The translations under genes and the position numbers were made by a program. Of a DNA stretch of 64,000 nucleotides, positions 55,951 through 63,335 are shown piece by piece (positions within the stretch are counted from its first letter, which is position 1; every line of letters begins with the position of its first letter). The notes under the pieces are model-generated. The model saw nothing but the letters and a program-made list of their open reading frames with translations, was not told the DNA's origin and did no database searches. Origin of the DNA: Enterococcus gallinarum NBRC 100675 (GTDB lineage Bacteria; Bacillota; Bacilli; Lactobacillales; Enterococcaceae); NCBI RefSeq assembly GCF_001544275.1, contig NZ_BCQE01000005.1:123935-187934 (forward strand), written 5' to 3'.

Positions 55951-57554
55951 TTTCGATCATCCTTTCTCAAATTATTTTCAATACCAGTTGTTCCAAGAAT
56001 AAAGAGCACTGATATCAATCCCATTGTATATAGCGCATATTTAGTTGAATGTATCCGTATTTCAGCATTTGTTTTCACTAATGTTTGTTTTTCTTTTTCT
56101 AATAGAGTGTGTTGACCAAATTGCTCTAGTATAGCAGCGTCACTTTTGAATGCTACTCGTTCCTGTCTAATCCGATCTTTTAGCTCATTCGATAGTCCAG
56201 ATTCTTTTTTTATTGCTGAATCCCAACCAGATGATAAAGAAAAAAGCATAACCATTCCTAATATTGCAACACCTAAAGCTTGACCGATATTCCGCGAAGT
56301 TGTTTGGATGCCGCCAGACTGTTCAGCATCCCGTGTATTAGTGGCTGTAGCCACAATATTCGAACATTGGGAACTAACAAGTCCCATACCAATTCCTGAA
56401 AGAAATAAGCCTAAGTACATAAACTTGCTCACTCCGGCAGGTAATAGCGAATAGCTCATAGGTACTACACCTATCGCTAATAATAGATAACCAATTCTCA
56501 AAATATATTTAGGATGTATATGAGAGAGATACTTAGGAGTGAGTAGTGAAAAGAGAAACATCGGAATCCCCATAAATCCCATGGCAAAACCTGTTTGCAA
56601 AGCATTGTAATTACTTACTATTTGCAAATAAGGGTTGATTACCATTATGACCCCGCCCAAATAAAAAAAGACAACACCGGATGCATACAACCCTTCTCTC
56701 ACTTGTGCAGTTTTAATGAAAGAAGAAGGAATCAAAGCGCAGTTGTACTTTCTCTCAATACGTTTTTCGATTTGTACTAAGCACACTAAAATAATCAGAC
56801 CTAAAAAGATCAATGGCAACGCAGGAGAAAAACCAAAGATCGTGAAAGGAGCTTCGATAGGTTTAACTAGTCCCCAAACGTTTATCTTGGAGATCCCAAT
56901 CAAGAAGAGGAATAGCCCACACGCACCAACAAAAGTCCCCAGGTAATCAAAACGCAGCTTTGACGATGATTTAGGAATATTGGGAATGATACTAGACCCC
57001 ACTACTATCGCTGCAAAGTAAAGCGCTAAAAATCCGAATGCTACTCTAAAGCCAAAGTTATCAATTAAAATACCTGCTAATACTGGACCTGCTGCAGAGG
57101 CAATTCCTGTGGCTGCTCCAATTGCGCCAAAAGCAAATGCACGTTCTTTCCCCGTTTTGTATATACCTGGGACCATTCCTAGTACAGAAGGAATCATCAA
57201 GCTGGCTCCCAAACCAACGACAAGTCTGCCTCCCCATGTAAAAGTCTCTATATTTTGTGAAATAGCAAGTATTACCTCACCAACTAATACCAGACTTGCG
57301 CCTATTCGGAAGTTCTTATTCCAGCCAATGATAATTCCTAGCATTCCCCCAACTATCATAAAAGCCCCTGCACATAATGAATAAACCATGTTTGCTAACT
57401 GTATATCGTTCATTGAAGCATTTAGTACAGAAATAAGAGAGTTTGTCGCAACGCTTAGAACTGAATTATCAGCAGATGTTCCGATTTGAGCGAACATTAA
57501 AATTAATAACGGTGCAAGTAGAAAACGCCCCTGTTTTTTACTATTCTTTTCCAT
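55947..57554 (-). CDS. MFS transporter, DHA2-like (14 membrane segments)
   Basis: 535 aa. The N-terminal FLLAPLLILMFAQIGTSADNSVL and the loop GGRLVVGLGASLMIPSVLGMV are DHA2 drug-exporter landmarks, with motif C-like GIASAAGPVLAGILIDNFGFRVAFGF near residues 150-175. About 14 hydrophobic segments can be counted, with a long cytoplasmic-type C-terminal segment near 455-505 before the last helix. AGGAGG precedes the ATG. It is first of two genes with the amidohydrolase and is divergent from a PRD regulator. Confidence 0.88.
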   Translation of the reverse strand: MEKNSKKQGRFLLAPLLILMFAQIGTSADNSVLSVATNSLISVLNASMNDIQLANMVYSLCAGAFMIVGGMLGIIIGWNKNFRIGASLVLVGEVILAISQNIETFTWGGRLVVGLGASLMIPSVLGMVPGIYKTGKERAFAFGAIGAATGIASAAGPVLAGILIDNFGFRVAFGFLALYFAAIVVGSSIIPNIPKSSSKLRFDYLGTFVGACGLFLFLIGISKINVWGLVKPIEAPFTIFGFSPALPLIFLGLIILVCLVQIEKRIERKYNCALIPSSFIKTAQVREGLYASGVVFFYLGGVIMVINPYLQIVSNYNALQTGFAMGFMGIPMFLFSLLTPKYLSHIHPKYILRIGYLLLAIGVVPMSYSLLPAGVSKFMYLGLFLSGIGMGLVSSQCSNIVATATNTRDAEQSGGIQTTSRNIGQALGVAILGMVMLFSLSSGWDSAIKKESGLSNELKDRIRQERVAFKSDAAILEQFGQHTLLEKEKQTLVKTNAEIRIHSTKYALYTMGLISVLFILGTTGIENNLRKDDRK

Positions 57555-57637
57555 AAATTGATGATCCTCCTAATTATTTTCTTGTTTTGTTAAATTTATT
57601 AATAGTGCTATTTGCTTAATACGGATTTATTCTAGGC

Positions 57638-57643
57638 TATAAT
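57638..57643 (+). promoter_or_regulatory. -10 element of the PRD-type regulator gene
   Basis: Consensus TATAAT lies 56 bases upstream of the ATG; no good -35 stands at 17 bases. The divergent MFS promoter shares this 145-base region. Confidence 0.4.
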
Positions 57644-57699
57644 TAGCAGGAGAAAAATGTTTCTATTTACCGGAGTTCTGGAAAAGGAGAACATATCTT

Positions 57700-59502
57700 A
57701 TGAATACACGCCAAAAAAAACTAGTCGATTTACTACTAGCAAATCAAAGAAAATATGAAGTAATTGACTACTACAGTAAAAAATTGCTTTGTTCGGAAAA
57801 AACGATTCGCAATGACTTAAAAATCATCCAAGAATTCATTAAAAGGCATCATATCAAAGCAGCCCTTGATAAAGTGCCTGGCAGGGGAGTTAGGTTAATC
57901 ATAGAGGATGAAGAGGATGAGCATCTCGCTTATTTACTAGATATTTATCGTTTACAGATTGATTCCCGTTACTCTTTATTTCACGATGCCTTCTATATCT
58001 TGTTATTTAGAAATAAGCCAATTCCTATCCCTGAATTAGCAGAACTGACTTATTCTAATTCCACTACACTAAAACATGAAATTAAGCATTGGGAAACACT
58101 CTTAAATAATTTTTCTATCACGTTAGACAAACACAAGGGAATAAAAGTTATTGGAGATGAGAAGAAAATACGTTTGTTTGCTTTGTATTATTTTTTTGGA
58201 TTCTCAAATAATGCTTTTTCTTATGAATTTACTAGATCTTCACAGGCACAAATTGATCATATCCACCAGTCATTTGTCACTCAATTATCAATCAAATTGA
58301 ATATTTCATTTACTTCAAATGCTTTTTTGCACTTTGCTATGTATTTAAAAATAATGACAGAACGTTTGAAATTGAAGTATTCCATTCAATACTGTAATCA
58401 AATTCCATTGGATGAGTATCAAAGAGAAAACTTTCATTTAATACAAGACTTATTTTCAAGTCACTATAAGATTTGTATACCAGAAACAGAATGTCTGTTT
58501 CTTTTAGATTTAATAGAAATTAGCACGAAGCAAAAATCGATTGAAGAAATCCAAAATTTTGCCCCCTCAAAAACTGTAAAAAAAGCGGTCAAAGTTTTTA
58601 TTCAGCAAATTCAACAAATAATCAACTATTCTTTTGATCCATTAACTATCAAAGCACTTGAGGCCGAATTTGATTTAGCCATTATTAGATCAAAAAAAGA
58701 GATTCGAGTAATCAATACACTTTATAACGATATTATCCAAAAAGATCCCTTTTTGTTTGGAACTGTGAGCTTCCTATTCAATTCGACCCCTGAATTATCC
58801 ATTTTTAATTTTAATCGCATGGATATTTGTCGTTTCGTAATGATCATTAAAAACAATATCGACCAGTATTTTTTGGAATACCCCCAAATTACTGCCGTAC
58901 TTATTTCCAATACAGGCATGGATCAATTATTTTATACCAAAAAGACTATCGAAAAATACTTACCCTTTATAAAAATCGAACACTTTCTATCTCCAGAACA
59001 ATTGAAAAATTCTAAGTTAGCCATTGATATTATTATTTCATTTGAGTATCTGAATAATCCTTGTTATCCAATTGTATACGTTGATTATCTACTTACTTAT
59101 GACAAGTTGATGTCTTTAAAAAGTAAAATTCAAGATATTGTTTTCACTAGAAAAACACTGAAGGAAACAACCTATTCATCGATTCGTCTTTCCAAAAGAA
59201 AGAATTATTATTTGGACGATTTAAAGAATGTCTTATTGACCTATTTTTCTGATAAAAAATATGACTTTAATAGAGAAACAATGAAGAAGGTCATTAGCAA
59301 TTCTTCATTTGTAGTAGAAGATTGCTTATACCTCATTACTTTTTTTCCAGACCTCTCTCAGCTAGAAAAGATAACTTTCCATTTAAAAAAAGAGCTGATT
59401 ATTGGTATGAATCAAGTTTTTAAAGTAGTTCTATTTATAGCGGACTTAAATGAAATACATCAATTTTACGGAAGACCTGCGATTCTTTTGGATGTCAAAT
59501 GA
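57700..59502 (+). CDS. BglG/Mga-type transcriptional regulator with HTH, PRD-like and PTS-like domains
   Basis: 600 aa. N-terminal winged helices occupy about residues 1-170 (RQKKLVDLLLANQRKYEVIDYYSKKLLCSEKTIRNDLKII). Two helical PRD-like regions follow to about 400, though canonical PRD histidines are not obvious. A degenerate EIIB-like segment (TAVLISNTGMDQLFYTKKTIEKYLP) lies near 405-430, and an EIIA-like tail closes the protein. This is the architecture of MtlR/LicR/Mga regulators. Loss of clear phospho-sites suggests weak or changed PTS control. Divergent from the MFS-amidohydrolase pair, it is their most likely regulator. Confidence 0.8.
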   Translation: MNTRQKKLVDLLLANQRKYEVIDYYSKKLLCSEKTIRNDLKIIQEFIKRHHIKAALDKVPGRGVRLIIEDEEDEHLAYLLDIYRLQIDSRYSLFHDAFYILLFRNKPIPIPELAELTYSNSTTLKHEIKHWETLLNNFSITLDKHKGIKVIGDEKKIRLFALYYFFGFSNNAFSYEFTRSSQAQIDHIHQSFVTQLSIKLNISFTSNAFLHFAMYLKIMTERLKLKYSIQYCNQIPLDEYQRENFHLIQDLFSSHYKICIPETECLFLLDLIEISTKQKSIEEIQNFAPSKTVKKAVKVFIQQIQQIINYSFDPLTIKALEAEFDLAIIRSKKEIRVINTLYNDIIQKDPFLFGTVSFLFNSTPELSIFNFNRMDICRFVMIIKNNIDQYFLEYPQITAVLISNTGMDQLFYTKKTIEKYLPFIKIEHFLSPEQLKNSKLAIDIIISFEYLNNPCYPIVYVDYLLTYDKLMSLKSKIQDIVFTRKTLKETTYSSIRLSKRKNYYLDDLKNVLLTYFSDKKYDFNRETMKKVISNSSFVVEDCLYLITFFPDLSQLEKITFHLKKELIIGMNQVFKVVLFIADLNEIHQFYGRPAILLDVK

Positions 59503-59672
59503 GGGAAGTCTAATTTTGAATTAAGCAGCTAGTCGATTTATTGCTTTGAAATAGATTATTTAAAAAAAATTAGTTTCTATTATAAACTCTGCCAAAGCGT
59601 TGGTTTATATCACTGATTCACTGCTTTTATGAAATAATTATTTTTACAACAACACGACAAATACATTTCTTT

Positions 59673-59678
59673 TATAAT
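59673..59678 (+). promoter_or_regulatory. -10 element of the cupin gene
   Basis: Consensus TATAAT in an AT-rich context; the expected transcript start falls at the edge of the palindrome at 59683-59699. Confidence 0.5.
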
Positions 59679-59682
59679 ACAA

Positions 59683-59699
59683 GTGAAAACCATTTTCAC
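59683..59699. promoter_or_regulatory. Candidate operator of the cupin gene
   Basis: GTGAAAACCATTTTCAC has perfect 7-bp arms around a three-base centre and overlaps the predicted transcript start, a typical repressor position. Confidence 0.6.
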
Positions 59700-59806
59700 A
59701 TAAGGGCAATCACTATACATCTAATTTTTTTGGACTACACTAATAGTTAGATTGAGTGATCAAGATTCATATCAATCAAATTAAACTTTTTTAGGAGGTC
59801 TTTTTT

Positions 59807-60229
59807 ATGTCTTTAAATTTTGAAGATCAAGGTGGGAAATCTGTCGTTCAAAACATTGAAGAATTAACATTACAAAATTCCAACTATAGAACGACTATCT
59901 GGACCGGTAAAAAATTACAAGTTACGGTAATGTCCATAGAACCGGGAGATGATATTGGTCTTGAAATCCATCAAGGAATTGATCAATTCTTAAGAATTGA
60001 ATCTGGTAATGGTGTATGTAAAATGGGGCCGGAAAAAGATAAATTGCCTTTTGTCAAAGAAGTAGCGGCTGAGGATGCTATTTTTGTGCCAGCTGATACA
60101 TGGCACAATGTTGAAAATACTGGAACAGAACCCTTGAAGCTGTATACGATCTACGCAGGGCCAGATCATCTGCCGGGAACCATCCATCCTACTCATGAAG
60201 ATGCTAGAAACGATCCTAATGAACAATAA
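59807..60229 (+). CDS. Cupin domain-containing protein
   Basis: 140 aa single-domain cupin. Motif 1 reads IEPGDDIGLEIHQGIDQFLRIESGNG near residues 44-69, where His and Glu/Gln-type ligands occur. Motif 2 is AEDAIFVPADTWHNVENTG near 88-107, with the second metal His. GGAGG ten bases upstream fixes the ATG. The acidic tail is rich in His and Asp (PGTIHPTHEDARND). Such small cupins may be isomerases, dioxygenases or sensors; no reaction can be assigned. Its neighbour is the end of an integrative element. Confidence 0.88.
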   Translation: MSLNFEDQGGKSVVQNIEELTLQNSNYRTTIWTGKKLQVTVMSIEPGDDIGLEIHQGIDQFLRIESGNGVCKMGPEKDKLPFVKEVAAEDAIFVPADTWHNVENTGTEPLKLYTIYAGPDHLPGTIHPTHEDARNDPNEQ

Positions 60230-60273
60230 AACAAATAATAAAGCTTTGTATATTATTTGTGTAAAATAAAACA

Positions 60274-60315
60274 GATGCCTACCTGTTGGTTTGCAGCAGA
60301 TAGACATCCTTTTTA
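60274..60315. terminator. Terminator after the cupin gene
   Basis: GATGCCTACCTGTTG and CAGCAGATAGACATC form a 15-position stem with two C-A mismatches, followed by CCTTTTTAT. In a minus-strand RNA the mismatches become G-U pairs, so the stem is complete in that direction too. Confidence 0.75.
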
Positions 60316-60602
60316 TTTCCTACATCAAAATCATTTTCTTACTAGAGTTTAGGCAAAACAAACTAGCATGCGGCTATCTTACATATTACTTTTTTTCTAG
60401 TATTTATAGGTATTGATAGTGAGTAGGGGTAGGGCCAACATTGCACGACTCGATTATTTCTTACACATCAACAATCATAAATTGTATCATCGAATGATTT
60501 TTGTTCCTTCTGTCATTACTCCTTACGATAATTCAACAATCATCATTCAGAACATATTGCTTTTTTTTTTATGAAATGTTAGAATAACAAAGTATTCTTT
60601 TT
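60316..60602. other. Intergenic region and promoter of the split tRNA-Lys
   Basis: No gene is seen. At 60557-60585 a TTGCTT, 17-base spacer and TAGAAT form the promoter of the interrupted tRNA-Lys. Confidence 0.55.
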
Positions 60603-60640
60603 GGGCCGTTAGCTCAGTTGGTAGAGCAGCTGACTCTTAA
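60603..60640 (+). pseudogene. tRNA-Lys(CTT) 5' half, cut in the anticodon loop; element left attachment site
   Basis: GGGCCGTTAGCTCAGTTGGT and the following bases to CTCTTAA match a tRNA-Lys acceptor 5' strand, D arm, anticodon stem (GCTGA) and loop with anticodon CTT at 60636-60638. After 60640 the tRNA stops abruptly and unrelated sequence with the integrase terminator follows. The 3' half, expected to contain TCAGC and ACGGCCC, is not in the window. This is what remains when an element integrates within a tRNA gene. Confidence 0.88.
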
Positions 60641-60665
60641 CCAAATGCTCTGCTTGTGAAAAAAG

Positions 60666-60685
60666 ATTTATAAAGCTTTATAAAT
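60666..60685. repeat. 20-bp perfect palindrome at the element end
   Basis: ATTTATAAAGCTTTATAAAT equals its own reverse complement. It lies 26 bases inside the split tRNA junction and may be a protein-binding site for recombination. Confidence 0.8.
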
Positions 60686-60710
60686 AGGTTTTTAGTTTGT
60701 GAATTTTTCA

Positions 60711-60739
60711 TTGGCAATATATTGCCAACAAATTGCCAA
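60711..60739. repeat. Three phased TTGGCAAT/ATTGCCAA sites
   Basis: TTGGCAATATATTGCCAA (60711-60728) is an 18-bp perfect palindrome, and a third half-site ATTGCCAA follows at 60732-60739. Half-sites start 10-11 bases apart, one helical turn, as in integrase arm or excisionase sites. Confidence 0.75.
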
Positions 60740-60752
60740 CGAAAAAAAGTCT

Positions 60753-60797
60753 AAAAACAAGAAACGATACCACAAAGATATTGTTTCTTGTTTTTTT
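60753..60797 (-). terminator. Terminator of int
   Basis: AAAAACAAGAAAC-GATA pairs with TATTGTTTCTTGTTTTT (one G-T); on the minus strand a T run follows. It overlaps the last bases of the int stop region. Confidence 0.85.
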
Positions 60798-61965
60798 ATT
60801 CTTTAAATCCAAATGCGTTTTCTAACGCTTCTGCTGCACGATCTTTTACTCCTGCGGTTAAATGCGTATATAAATTAGCAGTTGTCGAATATGATGCATG
60901 TCCAAGCCATTCTTGAATGGATTTCATATTCTGTCCACTATCTAACATTATTGAAGCATTAGAATGACGCAAGTCATGAAAGCGAATTTTTTTCAATCCA
61001 TTTTTCTTAATCAACTTACTCAAACGATGTGTTACATATTGAGGTTTCATCAACCGTCCATCTTCCATAGTAAATACGTACTCATTATCTTCTAAAATAT
61101 AATCATCTCCTAAGAGAATACGATTATCTTGTTGCCATTTAGCTTGATTTACTAATGCTCGTTCAATCGTTTCAACCAAAGGCAACGTACGATAGCTGGA
61201 AGAGTTCTTTGTTTGATCTTTCTTTATTAACTGGGACATATTCTCTGGATTTTCTATGATTACATGGTTTATCACGATTTTTTTGTTAAAAAAATCAATA
61301 GCAGACCATTTTAATCCTAAAACTTCACTTCTTCGCAATCCATAAAATGCTGTTAAAAGAACTACTAAATAGAGCTTTTCTTCTGACAAAACATCAAGTA
61401 ATTCCAAGATTTCTTGTTGATTATAAACTTGCGAAACAAATTGTTTCTTTTTTGGCTTTCTTACTTTATCTGCTACATTTGTACTTATCAATTCTGTAAT
61501 AAAAGCCTCTTGAAGAGCTTTACGTATAAATGCGTGATAATGAATAACCGTATTAGCTGTACACTCATCATTAAGCATATATTGATAAAAATCTTGTAAA
61601 TGATAAGGCTTTAACCTATTTAGTTTAATTTTTTTAGGATAGAAAAACTTGTAAATTCGATTATGGACGTAATGCTTGTACCCAACATATGTGTTAAATG
61701 CTACTTGTTTTTTTGATACTTCCAAATAATTAAGCAAATAGTCATAAAACAATAAATCGGGATTAGCACATTCACATTCCATAGCTAATTGACTTTCCAA
61801 TTCTAATAAAAATTCATCTCTAATTTTTTCCGCTCGTTTTTTATTTCCTTTCTTTTTTAATTTTGTATCTTTCCACTTTTGTCTAATTTTTCCGTTAGAG
61901 TCTTTGTAAGATACAACTACTTGTAATGTTCCTCTTTTTTCAATTATGTTTGCTCTTAATTTCAA
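60796..61965 (-). CDS. int: Tyrosine recombinase / integrase
   Basis: 389 aa. The N-terminal arm-binding region (about residues 1-60) is basic (RQKWKDTKLKKKGNKKRAEKI), a SAM-like core-binding domain spans about 65-170, and the catalytic domain is at about 180-385. The active site is visible: Arg in AFYGLRRSEVLGLKW near 212, HDLRHSNAS near 327-335 (His, Arg), GHASYSTTANLYTH near 351-364 with Tyr nucleophile. It belongs to the phage/ICE integrase class that uses tRNA genes. It points to the element end, whose split tRNA begins about 155 bases downstream. Confidence 0.95.
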   Translation of the reverse strand: MKLRANIIEKRGTLQVVVSYKDSNGKIRQKWKDTKLKKKGNKKRAEKIRDEFLLELESQLAMECECANPDLLFYDYLLNYLEVSKKQVAFNTYVGYKHYVHNRIYKFFYPKKIKLNRLKPYHLQDFYQYMLNDECTANTVIHYHAFIRKALQEAFITELISTNVADKVRKPKKKQFVSQVYNQQEILELLDVLSEEKLYLVVLLTAFYGLRRSEVLGLKWSAIDFFNKKIVINHVIIENPENMSQLIKKDQTKNSSSYRTLPLVETIERALVNQAKWQQDNRILLGDDYILEDNEYVFTMEDGRLMKPQYVTHRLSKLIKKNGLKKIRFHDLRHSNASIMLDSGQNMKSIQEWLGHASYSTTANLYTHLTAGVKDRAAEALENAFGFKE

Positions 61966-62008
61966 TTCAATCTCTCCTCTTAAACTGAAATATCGGCAAA
62001 AATTTTGA

Positions 62009-62239
62009 CTATTCTATTATAGCACGATTTTTACCTTCATCTTGTATTTTTAATATATACTCAATGACAGCTTTTTTAGGTATTTTATACCTTGTTCCAA
62101 TTTTTATATTTTCTATCGAGCTATCTTTCAGCAAATCATAAGCTTTGTTTTTTCCAATATTCAACATTTTAGTTAAATCAGTAATTTTCAATATAGGTGG
62201 ATAGCTTTCGAAAATTTTTTCATAATCTTGAATATTCAT
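62009..62239 (-). CDS. xis: Excisionase-like helix-turn-helix protein
   Basis: 76 aa; ATG set by GGAAGTG eight bases upstream. The core PPILKITDLTKMLNIGKNKAYDLLKDSS followed by IGTRYKIPKKAVIEYIL is the winged helix of MerR-like excisionases (HTH_17/Tn916-type Xis). It lies 43 bases upstream of int on the same strand, the usual order. It would bend DNA at the ends to favour excision. Confidence 0.85.
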   Translation of the reverse strand: MNIQDYEKIFESYPPILKITDLTKMLNIGKNKAYDLLKDSSIENIKIGTRYKIPKKAVIEYILKIQDEGKNRAIIE

Positions 62240-62267
62240 GAAATTCACTTCCAATCTGATAAAAGTG

Positions 62268-62296
62268 TTGCACTTTTTTTTTATAGGTGTTAGAAT
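62268..62296 (+). promoter_or_regulatory. Promoter of the element-borne tRNA-Lys
   Basis: TTGCAC (62268-62273), 17-base spacer and TAGAAT (62291-62296). The same spacing and the downstream AACAAAGTATT are conserved before the split tRNA-Lys (60557-60585), with both -10 elements 17 bases from the tRNA. Confidence 0.75.
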
Positions 62297-62313
62297 AACA
62301 AAGTATTAAATTT

Positions 62314-62386
62314 GGGCTGTTAGCTCAGTTGGTAGAGCAGATGACTCTTAATCATCGGGTCGCGGGTTCGAGCCCCTCACAGCCCA
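62314..62386 (+). tRNA. tRNA-Lys (anticodon CTT)
   Basis: 73 bases without encoded CCA. Acceptor strands GGGCTGT and ACAGCCC pair perfectly, as do the anticodon stem GATGA/TCATC and the T arm (CGGGTTCGAGCCCC region). Anticodon CTT is at 62347-62349 and decodes AAG. It reads opposite to int and xis and sits 75 bases from the xis start. Two stem positions differ from the split copy at 60603 and each is matched by its own 3' half, so this is a separate, intact gene. Confidence 0.96.
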
Positions 62387-62403
62387 TTGGGTGCCAAACC
62401 CTT

Positions 62404-62463
62404 AAATACAGTGTAAACGTTGGTGCTTAGCATTTAGAAAACGTCTATACTGTATTTTTTTAT
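62404..62463 (+). terminator. Terminator of tRNA-Lys
   Basis: AAATACAGT pairs with ACTGTATTT across a partly paired 37-base interior (ACGTT/AACGT), ending in seven T. Confidence 0.8.
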
Positions 62464-62474
62464 TTTCAAAAGAG

Positions 62475-62514
62475 ACTGTAGTCCCCTTTTTTTTATTAAA
62501 AGACCACTGTAGTC
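62475..62514. repeat. Direct repeat ACTGTAGTC upstream of the small HTH gene
   Basis: ACTGTAGTC occurs at 62475-62483 and 62506-62514, start to start 31 bases (three helical turns), just before the ribosome site of the small HTH gene. Operator-like arrangement. Confidence 0.5.
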
Positions 62515-62546
62515 ATTGAATTTTTTAATAAGAAAGGAACATGATT

Positions 62547-62768
62547 ATGAGTAATGAAATTGCTAATATAACAATAATTCGGGAAACATTACAAAACCAT
62601 ACTGCAAATGAAATCTCTAAACATACAGGATTAAATTTGAGTACTATAAAAAAACTAAAAAGTGGAGAACGTTTAATAGAAAAATTAAATTTACATGATG
62701 CTATTTGTCTCACTGAATTTGGTCTTAAAAATAATAGAAAAAATGTTGAAATCAATATATGGAAGTAA
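62547..62768 (+). CDS. Small phage-repressor-like HTH protein
   Basis: 73 aa; the ATG at 62547 is well spaced from AAAGGA, while one at 62541 is too close. ITIIRETLQNHTANEISKHTGLNLSTIKKLKSGER is a compact Cro-like helix-turn-helix with a short acidic tail. It is opposite in strand to the sigma/Orf8-like pair, as regulators of Tn916-type modules often are. Targets are unknown; the direct repeat upstream hints at autoregulation. Confidence 0.7.
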   Translation: MSNEIANITIIRETLQNHTANEISKHTGLNLSTIKKLKSGERLIEKLNLHDAICLTEFGLKNNRKNVEINIWK

Positions 62769-63089
62769 TTCTTAATCAGCTGCTTTTGTCAAAAGCACAT
62801 AGGAATTTCACCTCTCCCCAAGTTTACGGCGAGCCTTACGGAAGTATCATTATCCCAACTTCAAATCATCGCTTTTTATTGACTATAAAAATTATTTTAG
62901 AATGTTTATCGCTCCTTCTTTACAGTAAGAGATCATGGCGCAACTAAAATATGCTCCTTGAAGTGTTAACGTACTGATAGAATCTATTTAATTTTCAATG
63001 AACAATAGGTTTTCTACCTAAAACAATCTACTAATATCAAGTATTAAAAGACTCTTTTAGATAGAAAAATTGGAAAGGGGATTTTTTAG
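62769..63089. other. Intergenic region inside the element
   Basis: One plus-strand frame of about 60 codons starts in the last codons of the HTH gene but has no ribosome site or recognisable composition, so I do not call it. No RNA gene is apparent. Confidence 0.4.
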
Positions 63090-63335
63090 TTAGTTAACTT
63101 TAAATCTTAATATAGCTTCTATTAATTTATTTTCTAGTTGTCTGAACATAAACTCATCTACATAAGTAGTGAATTGTCCCACCCCGTTAAATCCATTTGT
63201 TAAACATAAACTAGCTATATAGCTGTGATAATGTTTCAGTATCATTTTGATCGAAATTGGATCTTCTTCCAGAGCAGATAAGATAATGGATAGAGGAACT
63301 AATGGATAATGTCGGTTTCTTTGCTTATCTACCAT
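63090..63335 (-). CDS. Tn916 Orf8-like helix-turn-helix protein
   Basis: 81 aa. PLVPLSIILSALEEDPISIKMILKHYHSYIASLC is the HTH_16-type start shared by Orf8 proteins of Tn916-like elements, and QLENKLIEAILRFKVN is the usual end. Its ATG overlaps the sigma-factor stop by seven bases. In Tn916 the Orf7/Orf8 pair controls transfer gene expression through the tet(M)-orf7 circuit; here no tet gene is visible. Confidence 0.82.
   Translation of the reverse strand: MVDKQRNRHYPLVPLSIILSALEEDPISIKMILKHYHSYIASLCLTNGFNGVGQFTTYVDEFMFRQLENKLIEAILRFKVN

Larger units (their letters stand above)
59503..59806. other. Regulatory intergenic region of the cupin gene
   Basis: No gene is seen. It contains TATAAT at 59673-59678 and, directly behind it, a 17-bp palindrome. 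A long leader of about 110 bases runs to the cupin ATG. Confidence 0.6.

Noticed and set aside
59683..59699. CcpA cre site at the cupin promoter
   Set aside because: The palindrome has an odd centre and CC instead of the central CG of cre sites, so a different repressor is more likely.
60641..62351. A 1.7-kb minimal element containing only int and xis, bounded by the split tRNA and the intact tRNA
   Set aside because: In that model the intact tRNA would join an element 5' half to the chromosomal 3' half, giving one mismatch in each of two stems relative to the split copy. Instead the 62314 tRNA is fully self-paired. The Tn916-like order of genes further right also argues that the element continues.
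62759..62947. Small protein overlapping the end of the HTH gene
   Set aside because: No ribosome site, no family pattern and no supporting context.
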